43,051 bases of DNA from Rubrobacter sp. (GTDB taxonomy: Bacteria; Actinomycetota; Rubrobacteria; Rubrobacterales; Rubrobacteraceae): contig JACCWD010000133.1 in NCBI GenBank assembly GCA_013697825.1, forward strand, positions 1-43,051, written 5' to 3'. A program made the translations under genes and the position numbers. The notes under the pieces are model-generated. The model worked only from the letters and a program-made list of their open reading frames with translations. It was not told the DNA's origin and ran no database searches. Shown one piece after another: positions 26,804-34,751 of the stretch (its first letter is position 1; each line of letters begins with the position of its first letter).

Positions 26804-27637
26804 AAAATGAAATATCCCCCACACGAGATGCCCTTCCCGCCCGCCGTCCACCCAATGCCGAAGCCCGGCCTTCATGCGCTCGATGTATTCCTTGCTTGTC
26901 ACGCCGGAGAGTTTGTCTTCTCTTTTCTCGGTTTCTTCGAGGACTCTCGCGTAGTGGGTGGCGAGGTGCTTTGTGTGGTCTTCGAAGGCGAGTTCTTTCA
27001 TTCCGAAGCGGCTCGCCATCTCCCGATAAAAGCCCGGCGATCCGAGGGTGTCGAGGTGGATGCGGTCGAGTATCGGCTGGAGAACGTCTTCGGGGCATTC
27101 GTCGGATTGCATCGGGTCGGTGAAGACGAACTCGCCGCCGTCCTTGAGAACCCTCCCGACTTCCTCGATGACTTTCTCCCGCTCGCCGCTGTGGAGGATG
27201 GCGTCTTGCGACCACACGATGTCGAAGGAGCCGTCCTCAAACGGGACTTCCTCGAAGGAGCCGTCCACGACTTCGATGAGATGGCCGAGGTTCGCCTCCT
27301 CGTTCATGCTCCGGTTCCGCTCGTTCTCGACCTCGCTGAGATTCAGCGCGGCGACGCGGCATCCCCGGCTCCCGGCGAGGTGCCTCGCCGCCCCGCCGTA
27401 TCCCGCCCCGATGTCGAGGACGCGGGCGTTCTCGTCGAGGCCGTCGAGGCGCGACGCCATCCGCTCGACCGTTCGGCGGCTCGCGTCGAAGATCGGCTCG
27501 CTCTCGTCTTTATACAGCCCGACGTGGATGTCTTCGCCGCCCCATATCGTGGAGTAGAAACCGTCCGCGTCGTCGGAATTGTAATAATCGCGGGCTATGT
27601 CCACGGAGTTCGTCGCCTCTTTCGACCGCTCGCTCAT
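26795..27637 (-). CDS. Sarcosine/dimethylglycine N-methyltransferase (SDMT)
   Basis: SAM-dependent enzyme methylating sarcosine and dimethylglycine to glycine betaine, an osmoprotectant. About 280 residues. Family landmarks are ARDYYNSDDADGFYSTIWGG and DIHVGLY near the N terminus, the SAM site VLDIGAGYGGAARHLA, then IVWSQDAILHSG and FTDPMQSDECP. ATG 27637 follows GGAAGGAT and lies 2 bp after the stop of the glycine methyltransferase gene, so the two steps are coupled. It is cytoplasmic. The last residues are encoded inside a palindromic repeat. Confidence 0.9.
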   Translation of the reverse strand: MSERSKEATNSVDIARDYYNSDDADGFYSTIWGGEDIHVGLYKDESEPIFDASRRTVERMASRLDGLDENARVLDIGAGYGGAARHLAGSRGCRVAALNLSEVENERNRSMNEEANLGHLIEVVDGSFEEVPFEDGSFDIVWSQDAILHSGEREKVIEEVGRVLKDGGEFVFTDPMQSDECPEDVLQPILDRIHLDTLGSPGFYREMASRFGMKELAFEDHTKHLATHYARVLEETEKREDKLSGVTSKEYIERMKAGLRHWVDGGREGHLVWGIFHFGS

Positions 27638-27639
27638 TT

Positions 27640-28458
27640 TTATCCTTCCTCTCCGTTTTCGTTCTCGATGTACATTTTCTCGGCTATGTGGATGAAGAAG
27701 TCCGGCTCCTCGTCGCGGTACGTCTCCTGGAAATCCCCGTACGTCTCGATCCTTTGGAAGCCGACCTCCTCCATGAGCCTTCGGACGTACTCTTTTCGGA
27801 GCGGGTACATGTTGAGGTGGAACTCCGCGCCGTCGGCGAAGTCGTATCGGAAGCGGGCGAGGCCGTCGTCGACGTATTCCGGCTCGACGTTCACGGCGTC
27901 GCCGCAGTAATAATACGTGTGCTTCGAGGAGTACCCGTGGTCGAGGATCGCATCGTAGTTTCTTTGATCCAAAATGAGCACCCCGTCGTGGCGGAGCATC
28001 GAATAAAACTCGGCGAGCGTCTTCCGGCGATCCTGCTCGGAGAAGAGGTGCGTGAACGAGTTCCCGAGGCATATGATCGCGTCGTACTCGCCGTTCACGT
28101 CGCGCCGGAGCCACCGCCAGTCGGCATGCACCGTCCTCAAAATATGCCCGCCGAAGTCCCTCCCGTTCTCGAACGCTTTCGTGAGCATCTCCGCGCTCCC
28201 GTCCGCGCTCACGACCTCGAAGCCTTCGTTGAGCAAGCGCACCGAGTGGAATCCCGTCCCCGTCGCCGCGTCGAGCACCTTCATCGCGCCGCGCTCTTTG
28301 AGGCGTTCGATGAAGAAGTCGCCTTCGCTCTCGCCCCTCGATTCCCAGTCAATGAGTTCGTCCCACTTCTCGACGAAACTCTGGACGTACTCGATCTCAT
28401 AGTGGTCCGTCTCCCGAACCCCGGTCGGGTTCTCTCCGAACGACTGCCCACCCGTCAC
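27640..28458 (-). CDS. Glycine/sarcosine N-methyltransferase (GSMT)
   Basis: Methylates glycine to sarcosine and dimethylglycine with SAM, the first steps of de novo betaine synthesis. About 272 residues. Landmarks are YVQSFVEKWDELIDW, the SAM motif VLDAATGTGFHSVRLL, ADGSAEMLTKA, AIICLGNSFTHLF and LDQRNYDAILDHGYSSKHTY, which closely follow known GSMT enzymes. The start is GTG 28458 with AAGGAG nine bases upstream. SDMT follows directly. Three SAM are used per betaine, which fits the neighbouring SAM-responsive methionine-regeneration genes. Confidence 0.9.
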   Translation of the reverse strand: MTGGQSFGENPTGVRETDHYEIEYVQSFVEKWDELIDWESRGESEGDFFIERLKERGAMKVLDAATGTGFHSVRLLNEGFEVVSADGSAEMLTKAFENGRDFGGHILRTVHADWRWLRRDVNGEYDAIICLGNSFTHLFSEQDRRKTLAEFYSMLRHDGVLILDQRNYDAILDHGYSSKHTYYYCGDAVNVEPEYVDDGLARFRYDFADGAEFHLNMYPLRKEYVRRLMEEVGFQRIETYGDFQETYRDEEPDFFIHIAEKMYIENENGEEG

Positions 28459-28543
28459 GAAACCACTCCTTCTCCTCGCCCTTCAAACATGCTTCCCCGC
28501 CTTCCGTATCGCGTTCAACCAGCGAATAATCCGCGAAGTCCAT
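28397..28543 (-). CDS. Possible 48-residue upstream ORF overlapping GSMT start
   Basis: ATG 28543 is preceded at nine bases by GGAAGGGG (28560-28553) and opens a 48-codon frame (MDFADYSLVERDTEGG.., ending DRGSGDGPL) that runs 62 bases into GSMT in another frame. It resembles no family I know. It could be a leader whose translation couples to GSMT, or chance. Confidence 0.3.
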   Translation of the reverse strand: MDFADYSLVERDTEGGEACLKGEEKEWFRDGWAVVRREPDRGSGDGPL

Positions 28544-28856
28544 CTTTGACTACCCCTTCCATGATGGACACAAACAATAAAAATACACTATTTTGCAGGA
28601 AAAACGTGGGAACGCGTTGCGTAGTCCGCAAACCATATGCGGTCTGTGTGTTCGTCGATCTGTGTGTCGGCTTCGGTTCGAGCGCGTGCCGTTCGCGACG
28701 AAGGCCGAACCGCCGGGAGGCGCGGCCTCGGTCGGTGGATGCGGTTCTTTCCCCGGAAGGGTCGTGGAGGGCGAGTCGCGGGTTTCTCCGGCTTTCGGTT
28801 TTTCGGGAGTTTCGTGGATTATCCGGTTTGGCGTGGGGGCGGGGTCGCGGCGCGCT
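28544..28856. other. Intergenic stretch, no gene seen
   Basis: Between crtB (stop 28857) and the GSMT leader. The part next to GSMT (about 28560-28600) is AT-rich and probably holds its promoter, though no clear -35/-10 pair stands out. The rest is G-rich, with frames that look like chance. No strong terminator was found for crtB. Confidence 0.5.
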
Positions 28857-29792
28857 TTACGCGGGGCGCGGCCCTCGAAGCCTCGCGACGATGTCGCCGG
28901 GTTCCCTCGCGGCGCACGCCGCCGCCACCGAGACTTTCTTTGCGAGCGAGGTCCGGGCGCGTCCCGAGAAGACATCGTAGTTTCGGGCGTATATTTGGTC
29001 GAGGATCCCGGCGTACAAATTTCTTGCGACGACGACGGGGAAGCGCCGGCCTTTCGGGATGTATTTCATGCCTTCGTCGGCGAGGGCGTAAAGGCTCCGC
29101 GCCCGCGCCATTTCGAAGTCCATGAGGGCGACGAAGCGCGGGTTTATGATGTCCCGTTCGAGGTCGCGCTCCGAATAGCCGAAGTGTTCGAGGTCTTCGA
29201 GGGGGACGTAAATCCTCCCCCTTTGGAAGTCCTCTCCGATGTCGCGGAGGAAGTTCGTGAGTTGCATGGCCGTTCCGAGGGCTTCGGCGTGGGGTCGGGC
29301 GGCTTCGCGCCTTGCCCCGATCACACGGCACATCATGAGCCCCACGACCGCCGCGCTCCCGTACGTGTACCCTTCGAGATCCCCGAAAGTCCGGTACCGG
29401 AACACGCCCGTGTCCATCTTCATCGAAGCTATGAACGAGGCGATGTCCTCCGGTGCGATGCCGCATTCGCGCACGGTACTCGCATACGCCCGAAGCACCG
29501 GGTTCGGGACTTTCTCCCCTTCGACGGCGGCCATCGTCTCGGACTCGAAGGCTTCGAGGGACGTAAGCTGCTCGTCGAGGGTGAGAGTTCCGGGGTTGTC
29601 CACAATCTCGTCGGCGTACCGCATGAAGGCGTACATCGCATGCACGTGGCGGGCGACCTCTGGCGGGAAGAGGCGCGTCGAGAAATGGTACGTGCGGCTG
29701 TGGGATTTTTGGACACCCTCGCAAAGCGCGTAACATTCGGCGAGCGTCATGCTCGCATCGGAGAGCGGTTTCTTTGCCGGGTCGAGGCGCAT
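28857..29792 (-). CDS. crtB: Phytoene synthase (CrtB)
   Basis: Condenses two geranylgeranyl diphosphates to phytoene, the first carotenoid step. 311 residues of the trans-isoprenyl diphosphate synthase (squalene/phytoene) family. The two Asp-rich Mg sites are YAFMRYADEIVD and AMQLTNFLRDIGEDFQRGR, with RIYVPLEDLEHFG after the second. SHSRTYHFSTRLFPP near the N terminus is the typical substrate-flap region. ATG 29792 lies one base after the crtI stop, so crtI-crtB form one operon. A squalene or dehydrosqualene synthase cannot be strictly excluded, but the crtI partner favours phytoene. Confidence 0.93.
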   Translation of the reverse strand: MRLDPAKKPLSDASMTLAECYALCEGVQKSHSRTYHFSTRLFPPEVARHVHAMYAFMRYADEIVDNPGTLTLDEQLTSLEAFESETMAAVEGEKVPNPVLRAYASTVRECGIAPEDIASFIASMKMDTGVFRYRTFGDLEGYTYGSAAVVGLMMCRVIGARREAARPHAEALGTAMQLTNFLRDIGEDFQRGRIYVPLEDLEHFGYSERDLERDIINPRFVALMDFEMARARSLYALADEGMKYIPKGRRFPVVVARNLYAGILDQIYARNYDVFSGRARTSLAKKVSVAAACAAREPGDIVARLRGPRPA

Positions 29793-29793
29793 G

Positions 29794-31293
29794 TCAGCCT
29801 ATTTCCCGGAACATCCGGTTCGCAACCAGCCTCGCCCCGATGGTGACGAGCGGAACCCCCGTCCCCGGACGTGTGCTCGCCCCCACGAAATACAAATTCT
29901 CCACGCTCCTCGATTTCATCGGCGGTCGGAAGTACCCGACCTGGAAAATCCCGTGTCCGAGCCCGAACGCCGCACCCTCTTCGAGGTTATATTCGTCGCG
30001 CCAATCCTCCGGCGTCCGAACCTTCTCGAAGACGATGTGATCCTTTATGTTTTCGATGCCGCACCGCTCTTCGAGCATCCCGTAAACTTTCTCCTTGAAT
30101 TCTTCCCCGTCGCGCTCCCAATCCACGTTCGGCCCGAGATGCGGCACCGGAACGAGGACGAAAAGCCCGTCCATCCCCTCCGGAGCGACGCCCGGCTCCG
30201 TCTTCGACGGCACGACCGCATAAAAAGAAGGGTATTCCGGCAACTCGCCGTCGCGGAATATGGCCTCGAAATTCTCCTTGTACTTCGACGAGAGGTAAAA
30301 GTTGTGGTGCGCCATATGATCGAGCTTCACGTCGAGGCCGAGATAAAGCATGAAAGCCGAGGCGGTATATTCGAGGTTCTTCCGCTTCCGAGTCCGAAAG
30401 TCCGAGTCGTACTCGCCGCCGAGGAGTTTACGGTACGCATACGGGAGGTCGGCGTTCACGAGGACGGCGTCGAAGGAAAGTTCCTCGCCGCCCACCACGA
30501 TTCCCGATGCGTGACCCTTCACCGTCGGAACCCTCTCGACCTCGCTCTCGAAATGGAACACGACCCCGAGTTCCTCGGCGAGCTTCCACATCGCCTCGAT
30601 GAGCGAGTACATCCCGCCCTCGGGGAACCATAGTCCGTCCTCGGCGAGTTCGGTGTACGGGAGGAGCGTGTACACTGCCGGAGCCTCGAACGGCGAGAGG
30701 CCGAGGTACATGGTTTGCAAGCTGAAAGCCTGCCGGAGCTTCTCCGTTCGGAAATACGAGGAGACGGATTTATAATAATTGCTCGTGGCTTTAGTCTTTA
30801 GCAAAAGGTTAAGGTTGCGGAGGCCGAAGAAATCCCTCGCGCTCTCGAAGTCGCGTTCGACGAACTCGCTCCGACCGAGACGATAACGGAGGCACGAGTC
30901 GGCGAGAAAGCGGTAAAAGCGCGGGGTCACGCCGGGTTCGATGCGTTCGAGCTCCTTTATGAGTTCCGGGAGCGTGCGGTGTATGCGGAGCGTGTCGCCG
31001 TCGCCGAAGTTAACCTTGTAGTTCGAGGTTATGGGGATGAGGCGGACATAATCTTCGAGGTTCCGCCCGGCGAAGGAGAAAAGTTCGCGGTATGTGTCGG
31101 TCATAAGGAGGAGGGAGGGGCCGGTGTCGAAGGTGAAGCCGTTCGATTCGAGGCGGTTCATGCGGCCGCCGGGCTTTTCGTTCTTTTCGAAGACCTCGAC
31201 GGAGAGGCCGAGGCGGGCGAGGCGGATGGCGGCGGCGAGGCCGCCCATCCCGGCTCCGACCACGGCGACGCTTCTCTTCGATGAATTGCTCAG
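29794..31293 (-). CDS. crtI: Phytoene desaturase (CrtI)
   Basis: FAD-dependent desaturase/isomerase converting phytoene towards lycopene. About 499 residues. The N-terminal dinucleotide motif VAVVGAGMGGLAAAIRLARLG is followed by FEKNEKPGGRMN and FTFDTGPSLLLM. The C-terminal FAD signature is NLYFVGASTRPGTGVPLV. The first ATG/GTG-type codon in frame (GTG 31263) falls inside the Rossmann strand. CTG at 31293 gives a normal N terminus (LSNSSKRSVAVVGAG) and has AAGGAG seven bases upstream, so a rare CTG start is proposed. crtB follows after one base. Related 4,4'-diapophytoene desaturases are the main alternative. Confidence 0.92.
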   Translation of the reverse strand: MSNSSKRSVAVVGAGMGGLAAAIRLARLGLSVEVFEKNEKPGGRMNRLESNGFTFDTGPSLLLMTDTYRELFSFAGRNLEDYVRLIPITSNYKVNFGDGDTLRIHRTLPELIKELERIEPGVTPRFYRFLADSCLRYRLGRSEFVERDFESARDFFGLRNLNLLLKTKATSNYYKSVSSYFRTEKLRQAFSLQTMYLGLSPFEAPAVYTLLPYTELAEDGLWFPEGGMYSLIEAMWKLAEELGVVFHFESEVERVPTVKGHASGIVVGGEELSFDAVLVNADLPYAYRKLLGGEYDSDFRTRKRKNLEYTASAFMLYLGLDVKLDHMAHHNFYLSSKYKENFEAIFRDGELPEYPSFYAVVPSKTEPGVAPEGMDGLFVLVPVPHLGPNVDWERDGEEFKEKVYGMLEERCGIENIKDHIVFEKVRTPEDWRDEYNLEEGAAFGLGHGIFQVGYFRPPMKSRSVENLYFVGASTRPGTGVPLVTIGARLVANRMFREIG

Positions 31294-31448
31294 CGACCGT
31301 CTCCTTCCGCCTTCGGCTTTCGCCCTTCGGCGCTTCCGGGATAAAGTATTGGATATACGTCGCAGATGCTAACAAAGTTCACCGCCTCGGCGGTAAGGGG
31401 GCTTACACGGGTTTGGCGAAGAGGGCGAAGGGGGTTTCGGAGGCCGTC

Positions 31449-32591
31449 GTGGGTGGCCGGGGCGCGAAGCGGGTGCGTGCCGGACATCCGTGGGTGTATC
31501 GCTCGGACATATCGGAGATGGCCGGGGAGGCCGGGGACGTCGTCCGGATCGTGGATCGGGGCGGGAAGTTCCTCGGGATGGCGTTCGCGAACCCGAGGAG
31601 CGAAATATCCCTCCGCGTCGCGAGCCGCCGCGAGGAGGAGATCGGCGAAAGATGGTTCCGGGCGAGGATCGAGGCCGCCGTCGAGTATCGAAAGTCCCTC
31701 GAAATAGACACGAGCGCGTACCGCCTCATCCACTCCGAGGCCGACGGAATACCGGGTCTCGTCGTGGACAAATACGGCGAATACGTCGTGCTTCAAATCG
31801 GTTCCGCCGCCGTCGAAGAGAGGCTCGGGGTCGTCGTCGGAATTCTCGAAGAAGCGCTCTCGCCGTCGGGCATCCTTCTTCGGGGGGACATCGCTTCCCG
31901 GAGGAGGGAGGGGCTTTCGCAGGAAATCCGCGTCCTCGCCGGGGACGTGCCGGAGGGCGTCGTCGTGCGGGAGGGGGGCGTGAAGTACATGGCTGACCTT
32001 CGGGGCGGGCAAAAGACGGGCGCCTTCCTCGACCAGCGCGAGAACCACCTCGCCGCCGGGAGGCTCTCGAGGGGGCGAGTCCTCGACGTATTCTCGTATG
32101 TCGGGGGGTTCGCGCTCCACGCCGCGAAGAACGCCGACTCCGTCGAGGCCGTGGACGCGAGCGGCCCGGCCCTCGAAGCCGCTCGTAAAAATGCCGAACT
32201 CGACGGCATCGAAAATATCGCTTTCACGCGGGCGAACGCCTTCGACCTTCTTCGGGAACGTTCCGACGCCGGGGAGGTGTGCGACACGATAATCCTCGAC
32301 CCGCCCGCGTTCGCGAAGTCGAAGCGGGAGCTTGCGAAGGCGAGGAAGGCGTACAAAGAGATAAACCTCCGGGCGATGAAGATGCTTTCGGCGGGCGGGG
32401 TTCTCGTGACGTGTTCGTGTTCGCACCATCTTTCGCGGGGGATGTTCGAGGAGACGCTTCGGTCGGCGGCGGGGGACGCGGGGGCGGCGATGCGCGTCGT
32501 CGAGTGGCGGGGGCAGGCGGGGGATCACCCCGAGGTTCTCGCCATTCCCGAGACGAGTTATCTCAAATGCGCGGTTCTCCGGAGGATGTGA
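31449..32591 (+). CDS. rlmI: Class I rRNA methyltransferase, RlmI family
   Basis: Predicted 23S rRNA (cytosine-C5) methyltransferase, about 380 residues. An N-terminal PUA-like domain (RAGHPWVYRSDI, GDVVRIVDRGGKFLGMAF) precedes a linker and a SAM-binding domain: TGAFLDQRENHLAA, VLDVFSYVGGFALHAAK, AVDASGPALEAARKN, IILDPPAFAKSKREL and LVTCSCSHHLS, the catalytic-Cys region. GTG 31449 follows GGAGG (31439-31443); TTG 31413 is an alternative. Divergent from crtI and overlapping the next, convergent gene by 29 bp. Target base inferred from E. coli RlmI. Confidence 0.9.
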   Translation: MGGRGAKRVRAGHPWVYRSDISEMAGEAGDVVRIVDRGGKFLGMAFANPRSEISLRVASRREEEIGERWFRARIEAAVEYRKSLEIDTSAYRLIHSEADGIPGLVVDKYGEYVVLQIGSAAVEERLGVVVGILEEALSPSGILLRGDIASRRREGLSQEIRVLAGDVPEGVVVREGGVKYMADLRGGQKTGAFLDQRENHLAAGRLSRGRVLDVFSYVGGFALHAAKNADSVEAVDASGPALEAARKNAELDGIENIAFTRANAFDLLRERSDAGEVCDTIILDPPAFAKSKRELAKARKAYKEINLRAMKMLSAGGVLVTCSCSHHLSRGMFEETLRSAAGDAGAAMRVVEWRGQAGDHPEVLAIPETSYLKCAVLRRM

Positions 32592-33075
32592 AGAGTCCCC
32601 GGAGCTTCCCGAGTTCCGCGACGTATCGGCTCTTCTCGAACACGAACGGGCCGAAGCCATTGTATCTCCACACGCCGATGCGCCGTTCGGAGGAGTGGAG
32701 GGTGTCGTCGGCTCGGTGCGGCTGCTCGAAGTCGCTCCATACGACGGTCTCGCCTTCGACGGCGATGCGGGCCATGAGCGGCCAGCATCCGATCACACCG
32801 CACCCGCATCCGAGGAGGCAAATCTTCTCCTCCTCGTCGTCATAAAGCCCGTCAGGCTCCCCGAGGAGTCGCCTCGAAGGGAGGAAGACGGCCTCCGGCG
32901 GAAGCCCCGTATAGCTTCCGGCGAGGAAGGGGAGGCCTTCCTCCGCGGCGAAAGGACGCTCGACTTCCCGGACGAGGCTCAGGAAGTCCACGCCGTTTAC
33001 GAGGATGTCCACTTCGTCCGCGGGGCCGCCGAAAGCGTCGAGGCGCTTCGTGATTCTCAGTTCGAGTTCGTCCAT
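32563..33075 (-). CDS. Hypothetical protein with CxxxCxCxxxxC motif
   Basis: 170 residues, not assigned to a named family. Its most striking feature is CLLGCGCGVIGCWPLMARI, a four-cysteine cluster that could bind metal, followed by VVWSDFEQPHR and the C-terminal YNGFGPFVFEKSRYVAEL. Similar uncharacterised proteins occur in actinobacteria, by recollection. It is cytoplasmic, with no signal or membrane segment. It converges on rlmI with a 29-bp overlap and is divergent from the terpene synthase. Function unknown. Confidence 0.75.
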   Translation of the reverse strand: MDELELRITKRLDAFGGPADEVDILVNGVDFLSLVREVERPFAAEEGLPFLAGSYTGLPPEAVFLPSRRLLGEPDGLYDDEEEKICLLGCGCGVIGCWPLMARIAVEGETVVWSDFEQPHRADDTLHSSERRIGVWRYNGFGPFVFEKSRYVAELGKLRGLFTSSGEPRI

Positions 33076-33184
33076 GATGGGGCGGAGAACTCCCTCCTTA
33101 TCCGTGCCACCCTTCGGCGGTTGCGGCAGTTTAGCACTTCCGTACTATGCCGAGGTATGACCTATGAATGCGACCCATTCCGCC

Positions 33185-33213
33185 TTGACTGTGAGTCCGG
33201 GGCTTGTGAATAT
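33185..33213 (+). promoter_or_regulatory. Candidate promoter of the terpene synthase gene
   Basis: TTGACT (33185-33190), 17 bases, then GAATAT (33208-33213), giving a leader of about 50 bases to GTG 33269. The -35 is strong and the -10 weak. Confidence 0.4.
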
Positions 33214-33268
33214 GTATGTGATCCGGGTTTTTGAAATGTCGTGAGTTTCGTGAGAGCGGGGGATCGTC

Positions 33269-34282
33269 GTGGGCAGGCTTGTGGATCGGGCGCTTTATCA
33301 GGGTTTGTGTTGTCCTTTCCCATCCATTATGAACAGGCACGCCGCCGCGGCCGAGGAGGCGTGCCTCGCATGGGCCGAGGGCTTCGGGTTGTTCCGGGAC
33401 TCCCGCTCGTACAAGATTTTCAAGGCCGGCGGCATCGGGCGCCTCGCCGCTATGTGCCGTCCTTTTTGCGGGCGCGAGGATTTGATGCTTCTCTCGATTT
33501 TTTATGCGTGGATGTTCCTCCAGGACGATCTCCGCGACGAGTCGGAGGTCGGACGCAGCCCCGGCCGACTCTCCGAGGGTGACCGAAGATCCCTCGATGT
33601 CCTCGAAGGCGACGACCCCGCGCATAGCGACGGACCGGTCGTCCATGCCATGGGCGACCTCCGCGAGCGCTTCGCCTCCGTCGCGCCCGGCCCGCTTTGG
33701 ATGCGCCGCTTCACGCGGGCGATCCGGAACTATCTCGACGCGACGATATGGGAGGCGTCGAACCGGGCGAGAGGCATCGTGCCGGATCCCGAGTCGTACC
33801 TTCGGATGAGGCCGCTCACCGGGGGGCTCGACATCGACGAGGAACTCATCGGCCTCTCCGACGACGCCCGCCTCCCGAGGCATGTCCTCGACGACCCCTC
33901 GGCGAAGCGCCTCACGCGGGCCTCGATGAACGTGGTTTGCTGGTCGAACGATATTCTTTCCCTCGAAAAGGAGCTTGCCCACGGGGACGTGCATAATCTC
34001 GTCATCGTCCTCCGCGACGCCACCGGGCTGCCGCTCGAAGAGGCGATGGGCCGCGTCATCGAAATGCACAACGCCGAGGTGCGCGACTTCATCGCCCTCG
34101 CTCCGGACTTGCCTTCGTTCGGGGGGGCGGTGGACGCGAACCTCTCGCGCTACGTCTCCATCCTCCAGGCGAGGATGCGCGGCAACCTCGACTGGTCGCT
34201 CGAATCGGGAAGATACGCACAAGCCGCCGCTCGCTATCCTTCCGCGGACGGACTGACTGCGGGGCAGCCCCCCGTCGGATGA
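33269..34282 (+). CDS. Class I terpene synthase (cyclase)
   Basis: Ionises and cyclises a prenyl diphosphate, probably to a sesqui- or diterpene; product unknown. 337 residues, the usual bacterial length. The Asp-rich Mg motif is in YAWMFLQDDLRDE. The NSE triad is VCWSNDILSLEKELAHGD (N, S, E in order) near residue 230. A C-terminal SGRYA resembles the family's RY pair. The start is GTG 33269. No prenyltransferase or P450 gene is adjacent, but crtB/crtI nearby show that prenyl diphosphates are made. It lacks the second domain of geosmin synthase. Confidence 0.85.
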   Translation: MGRLVDRALYQGLCCPFPSIMNRHAAAAEEACLAWAEGFGLFRDSRSYKIFKAGGIGRLAAMCRPFCGREDLMLLSIFYAWMFLQDDLRDESEVGRSPGRLSEGDRRSLDVLEGDDPAHSDGPVVHAMGDLRERFASVAPGPLWMRRFTRAIRNYLDATIWEASNRARGIVPDPESYLRMRPLTGGLDIDEELIGLSDDARLPRHVLDDPSAKRLTRASMNVVCWSNDILSLEKELAHGDVHNLVIVLRDATGLPLEEAMGRVIEMHNAEVRDFIALAPDLPSFGGAVDANLSRYVSILQARMRGNLDWSLESGRYAQAAARYPSADGLTAGQPPVG

Positions 34283-34728
34283 GTCTTCCGCGGGACGAGC
34301 CGCGACTCGTTCTTCGCTCCCTTTCACACCCCGATCGCTTTCTTTCACGCCCCGATCGAAATATCCCCCGGAGAAGCGAACTTCCCCACCGGGCCGCCCC
34401 CACGTTCGGAATCGCTCCCCGGCGAATGGGGATGATGCCGAGCCCGGGGGAGTGGCTCCATCGTTTGCGGGTTCTCGTGAGATCGCCCCGCTTCGTGAGT
34501 CGCTCGCCCGCGCTCGCACGGACGAACGAAAGACACGAAGTATCAAGCCGGGTTCCGTATGATCGGCCCGCCGGATTCGGCGCGGGAGAGGCGTCTCGTC
34601 GCGATGGCTCATGCGGGAATGTTCGGTGTCGAGGGTGTCGAGTGCACGAGTTCGACGACGCCTCTCATTCGTATACGGTGTCGGCCCGCCGGGTCGTTTT
34701 AGCTGACGAGCGAAGCGGGCTGACGGCG
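34283..34728. other. Gene-poor stretch with a structured, repeat-flanked element
   Basis: No convincing gene was found; frames here are Arg/Ser-rich and lack start signals. The 3' half has ordered structure. The direct repeat TCGGCCCGCCGG occurs at 34563-34574 and 34681-34692. Between them GAGAGGCGTC (34586-34595) pairs with GACGCCTCTC (34657-34666), extended by four more pairs past a bulge. Near 34323-34354 the word CTTTCAC-CCCCGATCG is repeated. It may be a small RNA, a decayed small mobile element or both. Confidence 0.5.
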
Positions 34729-34749
34729 CGTTTCGGCGAAGCCGAAACG
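34729..34749. terminator. Hairpin after the GGDEF-EAL gene
   Basis: CGTTTCGGC (34729-34737), loop GAA, GCCGAAACG (34741-34749): a perfect 9-bp stem two bases beyond the stop of the minus-strand gene. There is no T-tract, so it could be a 3' stabiliser rather than an intrinsic terminator. Confidence 0.55.
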
Positions 34750-34751
34750 AT

